Assembly: GCA_964607425.1 (NCBI GenBank)
Contig: CAZSKQ010000168.1
Span: 1-5,722 of the forward strand
Direction of reading: 5' to 3'
Origin: IDS-8 sp964607425
GTDB lineage: Bacteria > Pseudomonadota > Gammaproteobacteria > Steroidobacterales > Woeseiaceae
Length of the DNA stretch: 5,722 nucleotides
The notes below the pieces were generated by a model. The model did not search any database. It was given only the letters and a program-made list of their open reading frames with translations, and was not told the origin of the DNA. The position numbers and the translations under genes were made by a program. Below are positions 1 to 5,306 of the stretch, piece after piece. Numbering within the stretch: position 1 is the stretch's first letter; every line of letters begins with the position of its first letter.

Positions 1-388
1 CCACACCCTCGGCTTCGGCCAGCTTCACGACCCGGTGCGCATCCAGCGTGTTCGGCAGGCGGCGTATCCGGTCGAAGTGGAACTCGATGCCTTCCGCCCT
101 GCCGGCCGCGACCAGCCCGTCCAACGCACGCCCCAGGTGTTCGGTGCTGCCGAGACGCGACGCGAGATACTGCTCGAAATCGATACCCTCGTCGGGCGCC
201 AGCGGATTGATGCGGAACGGGAACCAGCTCACGGCTGTCGGCCCGTGTACGGCGAGCAGGGCATCGTCCAGCCGCCGCTTGCCCAGGTAAGACCACGGGC
301 AGACGAGATCGGCGATCATGTCGATCTGCAGCGTCGCGAGCGAGCCGCTGTCCGCGGGTCGCTGGCCTTTGGCCGGGGTCGGATTCAT
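1..388 (-). CDS. DsbA/FrnE-family thioredoxin-fold oxidoreductase, N-terminal part (partial)
   Basis: Reading the minus strand from ATG at 388 gives 129 codons with no stop before the window edge, so the C-terminus is missing. The protein starts with about 20 variable residues, then a beta strand (LQIDMIADLVC) leading into C30-P-W-S33 and YLGKRRLDDAL. This is the pattern of the FrnE/2-hydroxychromene-2-carboxylate isomerase branch of the DsbA superfamily. Further family marks are FPFRINP at about 53-59 and LPNTLDAHRV near the end of the visible part. The usual second active-site cysteine (CPWC) is Ser33, so it has a single active-site thiol and may be isomerase- or GST-kappa-like rather than a classical disulfide exchanger. 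Start choice is uncertain: AGGAG at 403-407 lies 5 nt before an in-frame TTG at 397 but 14 nt before the ATG. It is transcribed divergently from msrP. The fold is well supported; the substrate is unknown. Confidence 0.82.
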   Translation of the reverse strand, partial: MNPTPAKGQRPADSGSLATLQIDMIADLVCPWSYLGKRRLDDALLAVHGPTAVSWFPFRINPLAPDEGIDFEQYLASRLGSTEHLGRALDGLVAAGRAEGIEFHFDRIRRLPNTLDAHRVVKLAEAEGV

Positions 389-555
389 CGTCGTCAAATG
401 CGCTCCTGTCGCGGGTAAACGGCATGGAAATGCGGGTGCGGACGGCCGATTCAAGGCAATTCCCCCGCCAATCTGGCCCTCCCACCCGTTTTCGCTGCAA
501 TATTCGGGATCCAGGCGGGTCTGTTGGGATTGAGCCCGTCAAGAAGGAGGTCTGC
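389..555. promoter_or_regulatory. Divergent intergenic region between the FrnE-like gene and msrP
   Basis: This gap between two divergent genes must hold control sequences for both unless msrP is read from elsewhere. For msrP, the best -10 candidate is AATATT at 499-504, preceded by TG at 496-497 as in an extended -10. No convincing -35 sits 16-18 nt upstream, so the assignment is weak. On the minus strand I see the AGGAG site at 403-407 but no clear promoter hexamer pair. No strong inverted repeat that would mark an operator was found by eye. Confidence 0.35.
544..551 (+). promoter_or_regulatory. Strong Shine-Dalgarno sequence of msrP
   Basis: AAGGAGGT is a full 8-base complement to the 3' end of 16S rRNA and sits 4 nt before the ATG at 556. 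It fixes the msrP start there and rules out the ATG at 424 in the same frame, which would add 44 residues before the Tat signal. Confidence 0.85.
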
Positions 556-1515
556 ATGCTTATTGCGAAACCCGCCGATATCCGCGCCAGCGAGATCACG
601 AGCAAGGACAATTACCTGAACCGCCGCCGGTTCCTGGAGGCGGGCCTCGCCGCCGGAGCCGCATGGCTGGTCAACCCGGCGGCCGCGGCGGAGCTGCCCG
701 CCGCGCGCGGCGCGAAACTCGCCGGAATCGCGGACAGCGGCTTCAGCACCGAGGAGGAGCCGAACAGCTTCGAGGCGGTCACCACGTACAACAACTTTTA
801 CGAATTCGGCACCGGAAAGAGCGATCCCTCGGCGAACGCGCACACGTTGCAGCCGCGCCCATGGTCGATCGAGGTATCCGGTCACGCCGCAAAAACGGGC
901 ACGTTCAACCTGGAGGACTTCGTGCAGCCGCACCGGCTCGAAGAACGGATCTACCGCATGCGCTGCGTCGAAGCATGGTCGATGGTGATCCCGTGGGTCG
1001 GCATACCGCTGGCGGACGTAATCCGGCGGTTCGAGCCGACCTCGAACGCCCGGTTCGTGTATTTCGAGACGTTGAACGATCCCCGGCAGATGCCGGGATT
1101 GCGGGCGCCGATACTCGACTGGCCGTACCGCGAGGGGTTGACGATCGCCGAAGCGACGCACCCCTTGACGATCCTCGCGGTCGGCTTGTACGGCGAAGTG
1201 CTGCCGAACCAGAACGGCGCACCGCTGCGGCTGGTGGTGCCCTGGAAGTACGGCTTCAAGGGCATCAAGAGCATCGTGAAGATGCACTTCGTCGAGAAGA
1301 TGCCGCCGACGACCTGGAACATGGCCGCTCCCAACGAGTACGGTTTCTATGCCAACGTCAATCCGAACGTCGATCATCCGCGCTGGAGCCAGGCGCGCGA
1401 GCGCCGCATCGGGACGGGGCTCTTCGCGGGCAGGCAGCCGACCCTGATGTTCAACGGCTACGGCGAGCAGGTGGCGCACCTCTACGAAGGGCTCGACCTG
1501 CGCAAGAATTTCTAG
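556..1515 (+). CDS. msrP: Protein-methionine-sulfoxide reductase catalytic subunit MsrP (molybdenum enzyme, formerly YedY)
   Basis: Reduces methionine sulfoxide in oxidised periplasmic proteins at a molybdopterin-bound molybdenum centre, taking electrons from the membrane heme protein MsrQ. The 319-residue product is close to the E. coli length of about 334. A Tat signal is evident: N22-R-R-R-F-L then a small hydrophobic stretch ending in AAAA at 42-45, so export is as a folded, cofactor-loaded protein with cleavage near residue 45. Family blocks recalled from E. coli YedY are nearly unchanged: YNNFYEFG (78-85), RIYRMRCVEAWSMV (131-144) with Cys137 as the expected Mo ligand, VPWKYGFKGIKSI (228-240), EYGFYANVNP and HPRWSQA (261-280), and QPTLMFNGY (294-302). 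The start is fixed by a perfect ribosome binding site. msrQ follows after the TAG and one sense codon, indicating co-transcription. I see no key residue missing. Confidence 0.97.
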   Translation: MLIAKPADIRASEITSKDNYLNRRRFLEAGLAAGAAWLVNPAAAAELPAARGAKLAGIADSGFSTEEEPNSFEAVTTYNNFYEFGTGKSDPSANAHTLQPRPWSIEVSGHAAKTGTFNLEDFVQPHRLEERIYRMRCVEAWSMVIPWVGIPLADVIRRFEPTSNARFVYFETLNDPRQMPGLRAPILDWPYREGLTIAEATHPLTILAVGLYGEVLPNQNGAPLRLVVPWKYGFKGIKSIVKMHFVEKMPPTTWNMAAPNEYGFYANVNPNVDHPRWSQARERRIGTGLFAGRQPTLMFNGYGEQVAHLYEGLDLRKNF

Positions 1516-1518
1516 GAC

Positions 1519-2184
1519 TTGACCACCCTCAACCAAATCCGCTTCTTCTGGAAGCCGCTGGTGTTTGCGCTGTGCCTTGCGCCGGCCGTCCTCGTGTTCA
1601 CGGATGCCGCCGGCATCACCGGCGGCCTCGGTGTCAACGCGGTGGAGGACATCCAGGACCGCTTCGGCAACTGGGGACTGCGATTCATCATGCTCACGCT
1701 CGCTGTCACGCCGCTCAGGCAGCTGACCGGCCGGAACTGGCTGGTCCGCTTCCGGCGCCCGCTCGGGCTCTTTGCCTTCTTTTACGTGTTCATGCACTTC
1801 CTGGTGTGGCTCGTTCTCGACCAGGAGCTGCTGCTTTCCGCGATCGCGGAGGACATCAGCGAGCGCACGTTCATAACCGCCGGCTTCGCGGCCTTCCTGC
1901 TGCTCGCCGCGCTGGCAGCCACGTCGACGGCCAATGCCCGCCGACGCCTCGGCAGGCGCTGGCAACAGTTGCACAACGCGGTCTACGCCGCGGCCGTCCT
2001 GGGCGTCGTGCACTACTGGTGGCAGGTGAAGGCGGACATTCGGGAACCTGCCGTCTACGCCGCTATACTTGCTGTATTGCTCGGTTACCGACTGCTGCGC
2101 AGATTCCGGCGCACGCCCGTGCGGCGCGGCCGGCGCGGGCAGGCACACGAGCCCCGTGCCTCGAGAGTCGAACAGGCACCCTGA
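1519..2184 (+). CDS. msrQ: MsrQ, heme-b membrane subunit of the MsrPQ methionine-sulfoxide reductase (formerly YedZ)
   Basis: Inner-membrane b-type cytochrome of the ferric-reductase-like family that passes electrons from the quinone pool or a flavin reductase to MsrP. The 221 residues contain about six hydrophobic segments (roughly 12-31, 52-66, 82-100, 117-135, 152-168, 177-193) and a basic C-terminal tail. Expected heme-ligating histidines are His93 (in FMHFLVW), His152 (RRWQQLHN) and His165 (VVHYWW), each within one or two positions of the E. coli residues 91, 151 and 164. GGLGVNAVEDIQ (35-46) and LTLAVTPLRQL (59-69) are also family blocks. The start is TTG at 1519. It is the only reasonable choice because the msrP stop lies in the same frame 3 nt upstream. 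No clear Shine-Dalgarno sequence exists, so translation probably depends on ribosomes finishing msrP. Confidence 0.95.
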   Translation: MTTLNQIRFFWKPLVFALCLAPAVLVFTDAAGITGGLGVNAVEDIQDRFGNWGLRFIMLTLAVTPLRQLTGRNWLVRFRRPLGLFAFFYVFMHFLVWLVLDQELLLSAIAEDISERTFITAGFAAFLLLAALAATSTANARRRLGRRWQQLHNAVYAAAVLGVVHYWWQVKADIREPAVYAAILAVLLGYRLLRRFRRTPVRRGRRGQAHEPRASRVEQAP

Positions 2185-2223
2185 TTGGTTTCCGGCGGGC
2201 CCGGCAACCCGCGGAAATGAACG

Positions 2224-2964
2224 ATGGCGATTGCCGGCTGGAAAAGGATCGAGAAAAGCCCCGGCTTTCAGCGCAGGAAGCTGGGCCTGAAGCGGCTCGT
2301 GGGCCGGGAACCGCGGCTGCGGGCCGAGTTGGAAGTGCGCACCGTCGAGGACGGCGGCTGGCACTACCATCCGGATACGCTCGATCGCGACAGCGTCGTC
2401 TACTCGGCCGGGATCGGCAAGGACACGGATTTCGACCAGGCACTGCTGCGCCGCTTCGGCTTGCGGGTACACGCATTCGATCCGACACCGTCAACCGCGG
2501 CATGGCTGCTCCGGCACCCGCAGGTGCCCGGGTTTCACTTTCACCCGTGGGCGGTCGCCGCGGCGGACGGCACGGTGACGCTCTACCCCCGCTTGCGCAA
2601 AAACGGCAAGAAATCGTCCGTAATTTACACCATGATGGCAGATGGAGGCGCGCGGACCGGTGCGATCCAGGCGCCGGCATTCAGCCTGGGAAGCATCGCG
2701 TCGACGCTGGGTCACGATCGCCTGGACCTGCTCAAGCTGGACATCGAAGGCGCCGAGTACGCCGTGCTGGATACTCTGCCCGATCTCGTGGTCCAACCCC
2801 GGCAGATACTGGTGGAATTCCACCATCGCTTCGCCGGAATCGGTCCGGCGCGTACGGTACGGGCGGTGGCGGCGCTCCGGCGGCAGGGCTTCGGACTTTT
2901 TGCGATATCCCACACCGGCCGGGAACTGTCCTTCCTCCGTGTTGACACGCTTGCAAGAGGATGA
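2224..2964 (+). CDS. FkbM-family SAM-dependent methyltransferase
   Basis: A 246-residue class I methyltransferase of the FkbM (Methyltransf_21) family, whose members methylate hydroxyl groups on polyketides, glycans or lipids. The AdoMet-binding first strand and loop read VVYSAGIGKDTDF (58-70), and the acidic end of the second strand is AFDPTP (84-89), with Asp86 the likely ribose contact. The family hallmark LLKLDIEGAEYAVLD lies at 169-183, followed by ILVEFHHR (195-202). There is no signal peptide or membrane segment, so it should act in the cytoplasm. The ATG at 2224 has only a weak GGAAA site 6 nt upstream. A 5-bp GC stem (2195-2199 with 2208-2212) lies just before this site. It begins 39 nt after msrQ and probably belongs to the same transcript. 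No glycosyltransferase or biosynthetic cluster surrounds it, so the substrate cannot be inferred. Family call firm, substrate unknown. Confidence 0.9.
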   Translation: MAIAGWKRIEKSPGFQRRKLGLKRLVGREPRLRAELEVRTVEDGGWHYHPDTLDRDSVVYSAGIGKDTDFDQALLRRFGLRVHAFDPTPSTAAWLLRHPQVPGFHFHPWAVAAADGTVTLYPRLRKNGKKSSVIYTMMADGGARTGAIQAPAFSLGSIASTLGHDRLDLLKLDIEGAEYAVLDTLPDLVVQPRQILVEFHHRFAGIGPARTVRAVAALRRQGFGLFAISHTGRELSFLRVDTLARG

Positions 2965-2967
2965 TTC

Positions 2968-3189
2968 ATGACTAAGCATGGCAGAACATCCGGTCTTCTC
3001 CCGGTCATTGCGTGCCTCGCGGCAGGCTGCGCCGCACCGGGTTACAACCCGCCCGAAGGACCCGACGTCGCCCGCAACTGTCCCGTGAACGAAGTCTGGG
3101 TTTGCCGGGACCACTATCCGTCGCGGCTGGACAGCGAACACAAGCCGGACATGATCTGCACCTGCCAGGACCCGCTGACTATTCACTGA
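2968..3189 (+). CDS. Small cysteine-rich putative lipoprotein, function unknown
   Basis: A 73-residue product with a short N-terminus, a hydrophobic stretch (SGLLPVIACLAAGC, 8-21) and a lipobox-like LAAGC, so Cys21 is the likely lipidated residue of a mature protein of 53 residues. Alanine rather than leucine at -3 makes the lipobox near-canonical, not perfect. The mature part has four more cysteines (38, 46, 64, 66) in the spacing C-x7-C-x17-C-x-C, which in the periplasm could form two disulfides. It is hydrophilic, with a PSRLDSE segment in the middle. A good AGAGGA site (2956-2961) lies 6 nt before the ATG and overlaps the end of the methyltransferase gene, whose stop is 3 nt upstream, so the two are co-translated or at least co-transcribed. 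I do not recognise a named family. The gene call is supported by the ribosome site, signal and cysteine pattern. Confidence 0.78.
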   Translation: MTKHGRTSGLLPVIACLAAGCAAPGYNPPEGPDVARNCPVNEVWVCRDHYPSRLDSEHKPDMICTCQDPLTIH

Positions 3190-3268
3190 GCGGCGGTAAC
3201 GGCGCGCGCACCCCAACCGGTCGGGGCTCGACTAGACTCAAGTTGACGCAACCCCACGGGAGCGAAGT
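3190..3268 (+). promoter_or_regulatory. Intergenic region upstream of the CBS-HPF gene with two short inverted repeats
   Basis: This 79-nt gap contains CCCCAACCGGTCGGGG at 3211-3226, an imperfect palindrome with one mismatch, and TCAAGTTGA at 3238-3246, a perfect 4-bp repeat around a single G. The first could form a weak hairpin but lacks the T-run of an intrinsic terminator. A -10-like TAGACT at 3233-3238 has no matching -35. The Shine-Dalgarno GGGAG is at 3258-3262, 6 nt before the ATG. A promoter here is plausible, because the gene theme changes, but not demonstrable by eye. Confidence 0.35.
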
Positions 3269-4246
3269 ATGCGCTTGCAGGAAATCATGAATACGGACGT
3301 CGTGACGATCCGGCCCGATCAAACCGCGACAGCGGCATGGACCCGGATGCAGCGCAAGCGCATTCGCCACCTGGTCGTGAGCGAGGATTCGCGCCTGCTG
3401 GGCATGATCTCTGACCGCGACCTCGGTGGCCGCGACGGGGCCGCCGTACGCCGCGGACGCACAGTGCGCGACCTGATGACGGAGAACGTTGCCACCGCGA
3501 GCCCCACGACGACGCTCCGGCAGGCGGCGAACCTCATGCGTGGGCGCCTGATCGGATCGCTGCCGGTGCTGGAGGACGATCGCATCGTCGGCATCGTCAC
3601 CGCCACGGACGTGCTGGATGAGCTCGGGCGTGGCTCCACACGTCCGGCAGTGCGGGCACAACGCCAGGACATGCGCCTGCCGCCCGCCAGCGCGCGCCGC
3701 ACACCGACGACCTCGCCGGGCGCCGGGAAAAAGGCCGCGCGCCAGAAGGCGACCAACAACGTGAAAAACGCCCGCGCCAGCGACAATTCCGTAAGCATCA
3801 GCGGCCGGCTGGTACCGGACCTCGGGCGCGAGCGGGAGCGGCACCCGGACAGCGTTGCGCGCGCACCGTTGCCGGAACAGGTGCCGCGGCCGGTCAAACG
3901 GCGGGCCGGACGAACCGCCGCCCCGCAAATCCCGGCCTACATCCGGGCAGCGGATGTCGAGCTCGACGACGCCGACCGGGACTACCTCCGGCGCAAGCTC
4001 GGCCGCAAGCTGGGCAAGTTCGCGCGCTCGATCGAGCGCACCAGCGTGCGCATAGAGGACGTGAACGGGCCGCGCGGCGGCATCGACAAGTCCTGCACCA
4101 TCAAGGTGGTGCTGAGCGGGCTGCCGAGCGTTGTCGTCGAGGAGCGCCGCCGCTCGCTGCAGGCGGCGATGGACGGCGCGCTGCGCCGTGTCGAGCACGC
4201 GGTCCGCCAGCACATCGAGCGCCGCCGCGAGCCGCAGGTCAAATGA
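3269..4246 (+). CDS. CBS-domain pair fused to an HPF/RaiA-type ribosome-associated domain
   Basis: A 325-residue cytoplasmic protein in three parts. Residues 1-118 form a CBS pair (Bateman module): CBS1 about 1-54 and CBS2 about 65-118. Each ends in the G-x-[IV]-[ST]-x-x-D motif used to bind adenosine nucleotides (G45-M-I-S-D-R-D51 and G108-I-V-T-A-T-D114). Residues 120-220 are a basic, Ala/Pro/Arg-rich linker with no evident fold. Residues 221-320 match the ribosome hibernation factor/sigma-54-modulation family: IRAADVELDDADRDYL starts the first strand and helix, RTSVRIEDVNGPRGG carries the next strand and loop, and TIKVVLSG, VVVEE, LQAAMDGALRRVEHAV complete the beta-alpha fold. HPF-family proteins bind the 30S decoding region and stop translation in starved cells. 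Nucleotide control of ribosome binding is my inference from the fusion. GGGAG lies 6 nt before the ATG. The next gene begins 46 nt downstream. Confidence 0.9.
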   Translation: MRLQEIMNTDVVTIRPDQTATAAWTRMQRKRIRHLVVSEDSRLLGMISDRDLGGRDGAAVRRGRTVRDLMTENVATASPTTTLRQAANLMRGRLIGSLPVLEDDRIVGIVTATDVLDELGRGSTRPAVRAQRQDMRLPPASARRTPTTSPGAGKKAARQKATNNVKNARASDNSVSISGRLVPDLGRERERHPDSVARAPLPEQVPRPVKRRAGRTAAPQIPAYIRAADVELDDADRDYLRRKLGRKLGKFARSIERTSVRIEDVNGPRGGIDKSCTIKVVLSGLPSVVVEERRRSLQAAMDGALRRVEHAVRQHIERRREPQVK

Positions 4247-4292
4247 CAGGGGGATCGATCCGTAACGCTCAGCGAGAGCGAAGGAGCAAGCT
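4247..4292 (+). promoter_or_regulatory. Spacer with palindrome and a hairpin abutting the ribosome binding site
   Basis: The gap between the two CBS genes carries the 10-base palindrome GGATCGATCC (4252-4261). It also has a small stem CGCTC (4266-4270)/GAGCG (4276-4280) with a 5-nt loop. The stem ends directly against the Shine-Dalgarno AAGGAG at 4281-4286, which is 6 nt before the next ATG. The stem could adjust ribosome access, but it is short and may be chance in GC-rich DNA. Confidence 0.3.
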
Positions 4293-5159
4293 ATGCCTCT
4301 GCAACTGTATCGGCGGCCGCGGGTCGTCGTTCTCAACCCGGACAGCCCCGTGCTCGATGCGGCACGCGCCATCGAGCAGAACCAGATCGGCGCCGTGGTA
4401 GTACAGGACAAGGGCCGCGTCGTCGGCATCATGACGGATCGCGACCTCGCCGTGCGTGCACTCGGGCGGGGCCTCGATGCGCAGGCGACGCGGCTTTCCG
4501 AAATCATGACGAAGTCGCCGGTGACGCTGACGCCGACGGACAGGCGGGAGGATGCGATCCGGCTGATGCAGGAGCGGAATATCCGCCGCATTCCGCTGGT
4601 CGAGAACGGGCGCGTCGTCGGCATGGTGACACTCGACGACCTGCTGCTCGACGAGGCAGCACCGATCGAGGAACTCGCCGCGATCGTGCAGGCACAGATC
4701 GGGGAAGGCGGTCCGGCCGAAACGCCGCGCTCGCCCGCCCGGCTGCGCCGGGTGGCGCGAGCCGAGGCGACGCTCGGCCGCCTGCTCAACCAGGTGCGGA
4801 GCGAATCCGGCCTCGAGGACCCCGACCAGGCGCGCGCCGCGCTCGATGTCGTGCTCACGTCCATCGTGCGGCGGCTTACGCCGGATGAAGCCGCGGACCT
4901 CATTGCCCAGCTGCCCTCGCTGCTACAACCCGCCCTACGACGGGTGCCGCCGGGCCCGGACAAGGACGTCACACGCGACGCAATCGAGGCCGAGCTCGTT
5001 CGGCGTCTCGACGTGGATTCCTCCCGGGCCGCGGCGTTGCTGGACGCCATTGGCGCGACGGTGGCGAGGAATGTGAGCCCGGGGGAGGTCGAGCACGTGC
5101 GCCGCCAGCTGCCGGCGGAGCTGCGGGACGCCTTCACCGCACCCCCGCCGCCGGCCTGA
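4293..5159 (+). CDS. CBS-domain pair protein with C-terminal DUF2267
   Basis: A 288-residue cytoplasmic protein. The CBS pair covers about 9-120, with both nucleotide motifs present: G45-I-M-T-D-R-D51 and G110-M-V-T-L-D-D116. A linker (about 121-155) leads to an all-helical C-terminal region that fits DUF2267. It contains two related halves, about 157-216 and 226-282, each ending in a similar block: LTPDEAADLIAQLP (195-208), matched by VSPGEVEHVRRQLP (261-274). DUF2267 has no established biochemical role, though such proteins are often found near stress genes. A strong AAGGAG lies 6 nt before the ATG. The gene follows the CBS-HPF gene by 46 nt, so the pair probably form one transcript and may respond to the same ligand. 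The CBS module is certain; the DUF2267 assignment is from recalled family pattern and quite likely. No membrane segment or signal is seen. Confidence 0.9.
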   Translation: MPLQLYRRPRVVVLNPDSPVLDAARAIEQNQIGAVVVQDKGRVVGIMTDRDLAVRALGRGLDAQATRLSEIMTKSPVTLTPTDRREDAIRLMQERNIRRIPLVENGRVVGMVTLDDLLLDEAAPIEELAAIVQAQIGEGGPAETPRSPARLRRVARAEATLGRLLNQVRSESGLEDPDQARAALDVVLTSIVRRLTPDEAADLIAQLPSLLQPALRRVPPGPDKDVTRDAIEAELVRRLDVDSSRAAALLDAIGATVARNVSPGEVEHVRRQLPAELRDAFTAPPPPA

Positions 5160-5180
5160 AGCCGGAAAGCACGGCCAGAC

Positions 5181-5219
5181 CAGGGCTTCGGCCCGGCGGG
5201 AGCTGCCCCGACCCCGCCG
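5181..5219 (+). terminator. Tandem GC hairpins after the CBS-DUF2267 gene, candidate transcription end
   Basis: Two adjacent stems lie 22-60 nt after the stop codon. The first is GGGC-TTCG-GCCC (5183-5194), a UUCG tetraloop closed by C-G, which is unusually stable in RNA. The second pairs CGGCGGG (5194-5200) with CCCGCCG (5213-5219) around a 12-nt loop. No T-run follows, so this is not a textbook intrinsic terminator. It could protect the 3' end or act with Rho. A candidate promoter starts 24 nt later. Confidence 0.42.
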
Positions 5220-5243
5220 AGCCGAACCCGTGCACGAGTTGCC

Positions 5244-5272
5244 TTGACCATGCGCAACGGCGGCCGTACCTT
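5244..5272 (+). promoter_or_regulatory. Candidate sigma-70 promoter of the rhodanese gene
   Basis: TTGACC (5244-5249, five of six bases matching TTGACA) is followed after 17 nt by TACCTT (5267-5272, three of six matching TATAAT). The expected transcript would start near 5279 and have a leader of about 28 nt holding the ribosome site GGGGGA (5293-5298). Position and spacing fit well; the weak -10 limits confidence. Confidence 0.4.
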
Positions 5273-5306
5273 TCTCGGAACAAAAAGAATCCGGGGGACT
5301 AACAAT

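Noticed and set aside
35..418. A 127-codon plus-strand open frame at the left edge
   Set aside because: The minus strand of the same bases encodes a recognisable FrnE/DsbA-like N-terminus with a ribosome site, so this frame is a shadow.
424..555. A 44-residue N-terminal extension of MsrP from ATG 424
   Set aside because: It has no ribosome site, would place the Tat motif about 67 residues in, and makes the protein longer than its family. The perfect AAGGAGGT before ATG 556 decides the start.
451..2472. A 673-codon minus-strand open frame antisense to msrPQ
   Set aside because: The same GC-driven effect. The translation is rich in Arg, Pro, Gln and Glu with no recognisable motif, and the opposite strand carries strong family matches.
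663..2945. A 760-codon plus-strand open frame across msrP, msrQ and fkbM
   Set aside because: Its product is low-complexity Arg/Ala/Gly/Pro sequence without domain patterns, and it overlaps three confidently identified genes. It is open because GC-rich codons contain few stops in shifted frames.
3211..3226. Intrinsic terminator after the small lipoprotein gene
   Set aside because: The near-palindrome CCCCAACCGGTCGGGG has a short stem, one mismatch and no following T-run, so I list it only as an inverted repeat.
5230..5243. Possible sigma-54 promoter (TGCACG then TTGC) upstream of the rhodanese gene
   Set aside because: The two half-sites are 2 nt too close and the GG of the -24 element is missing, so the invariant GG-to-GC spacing is not met.
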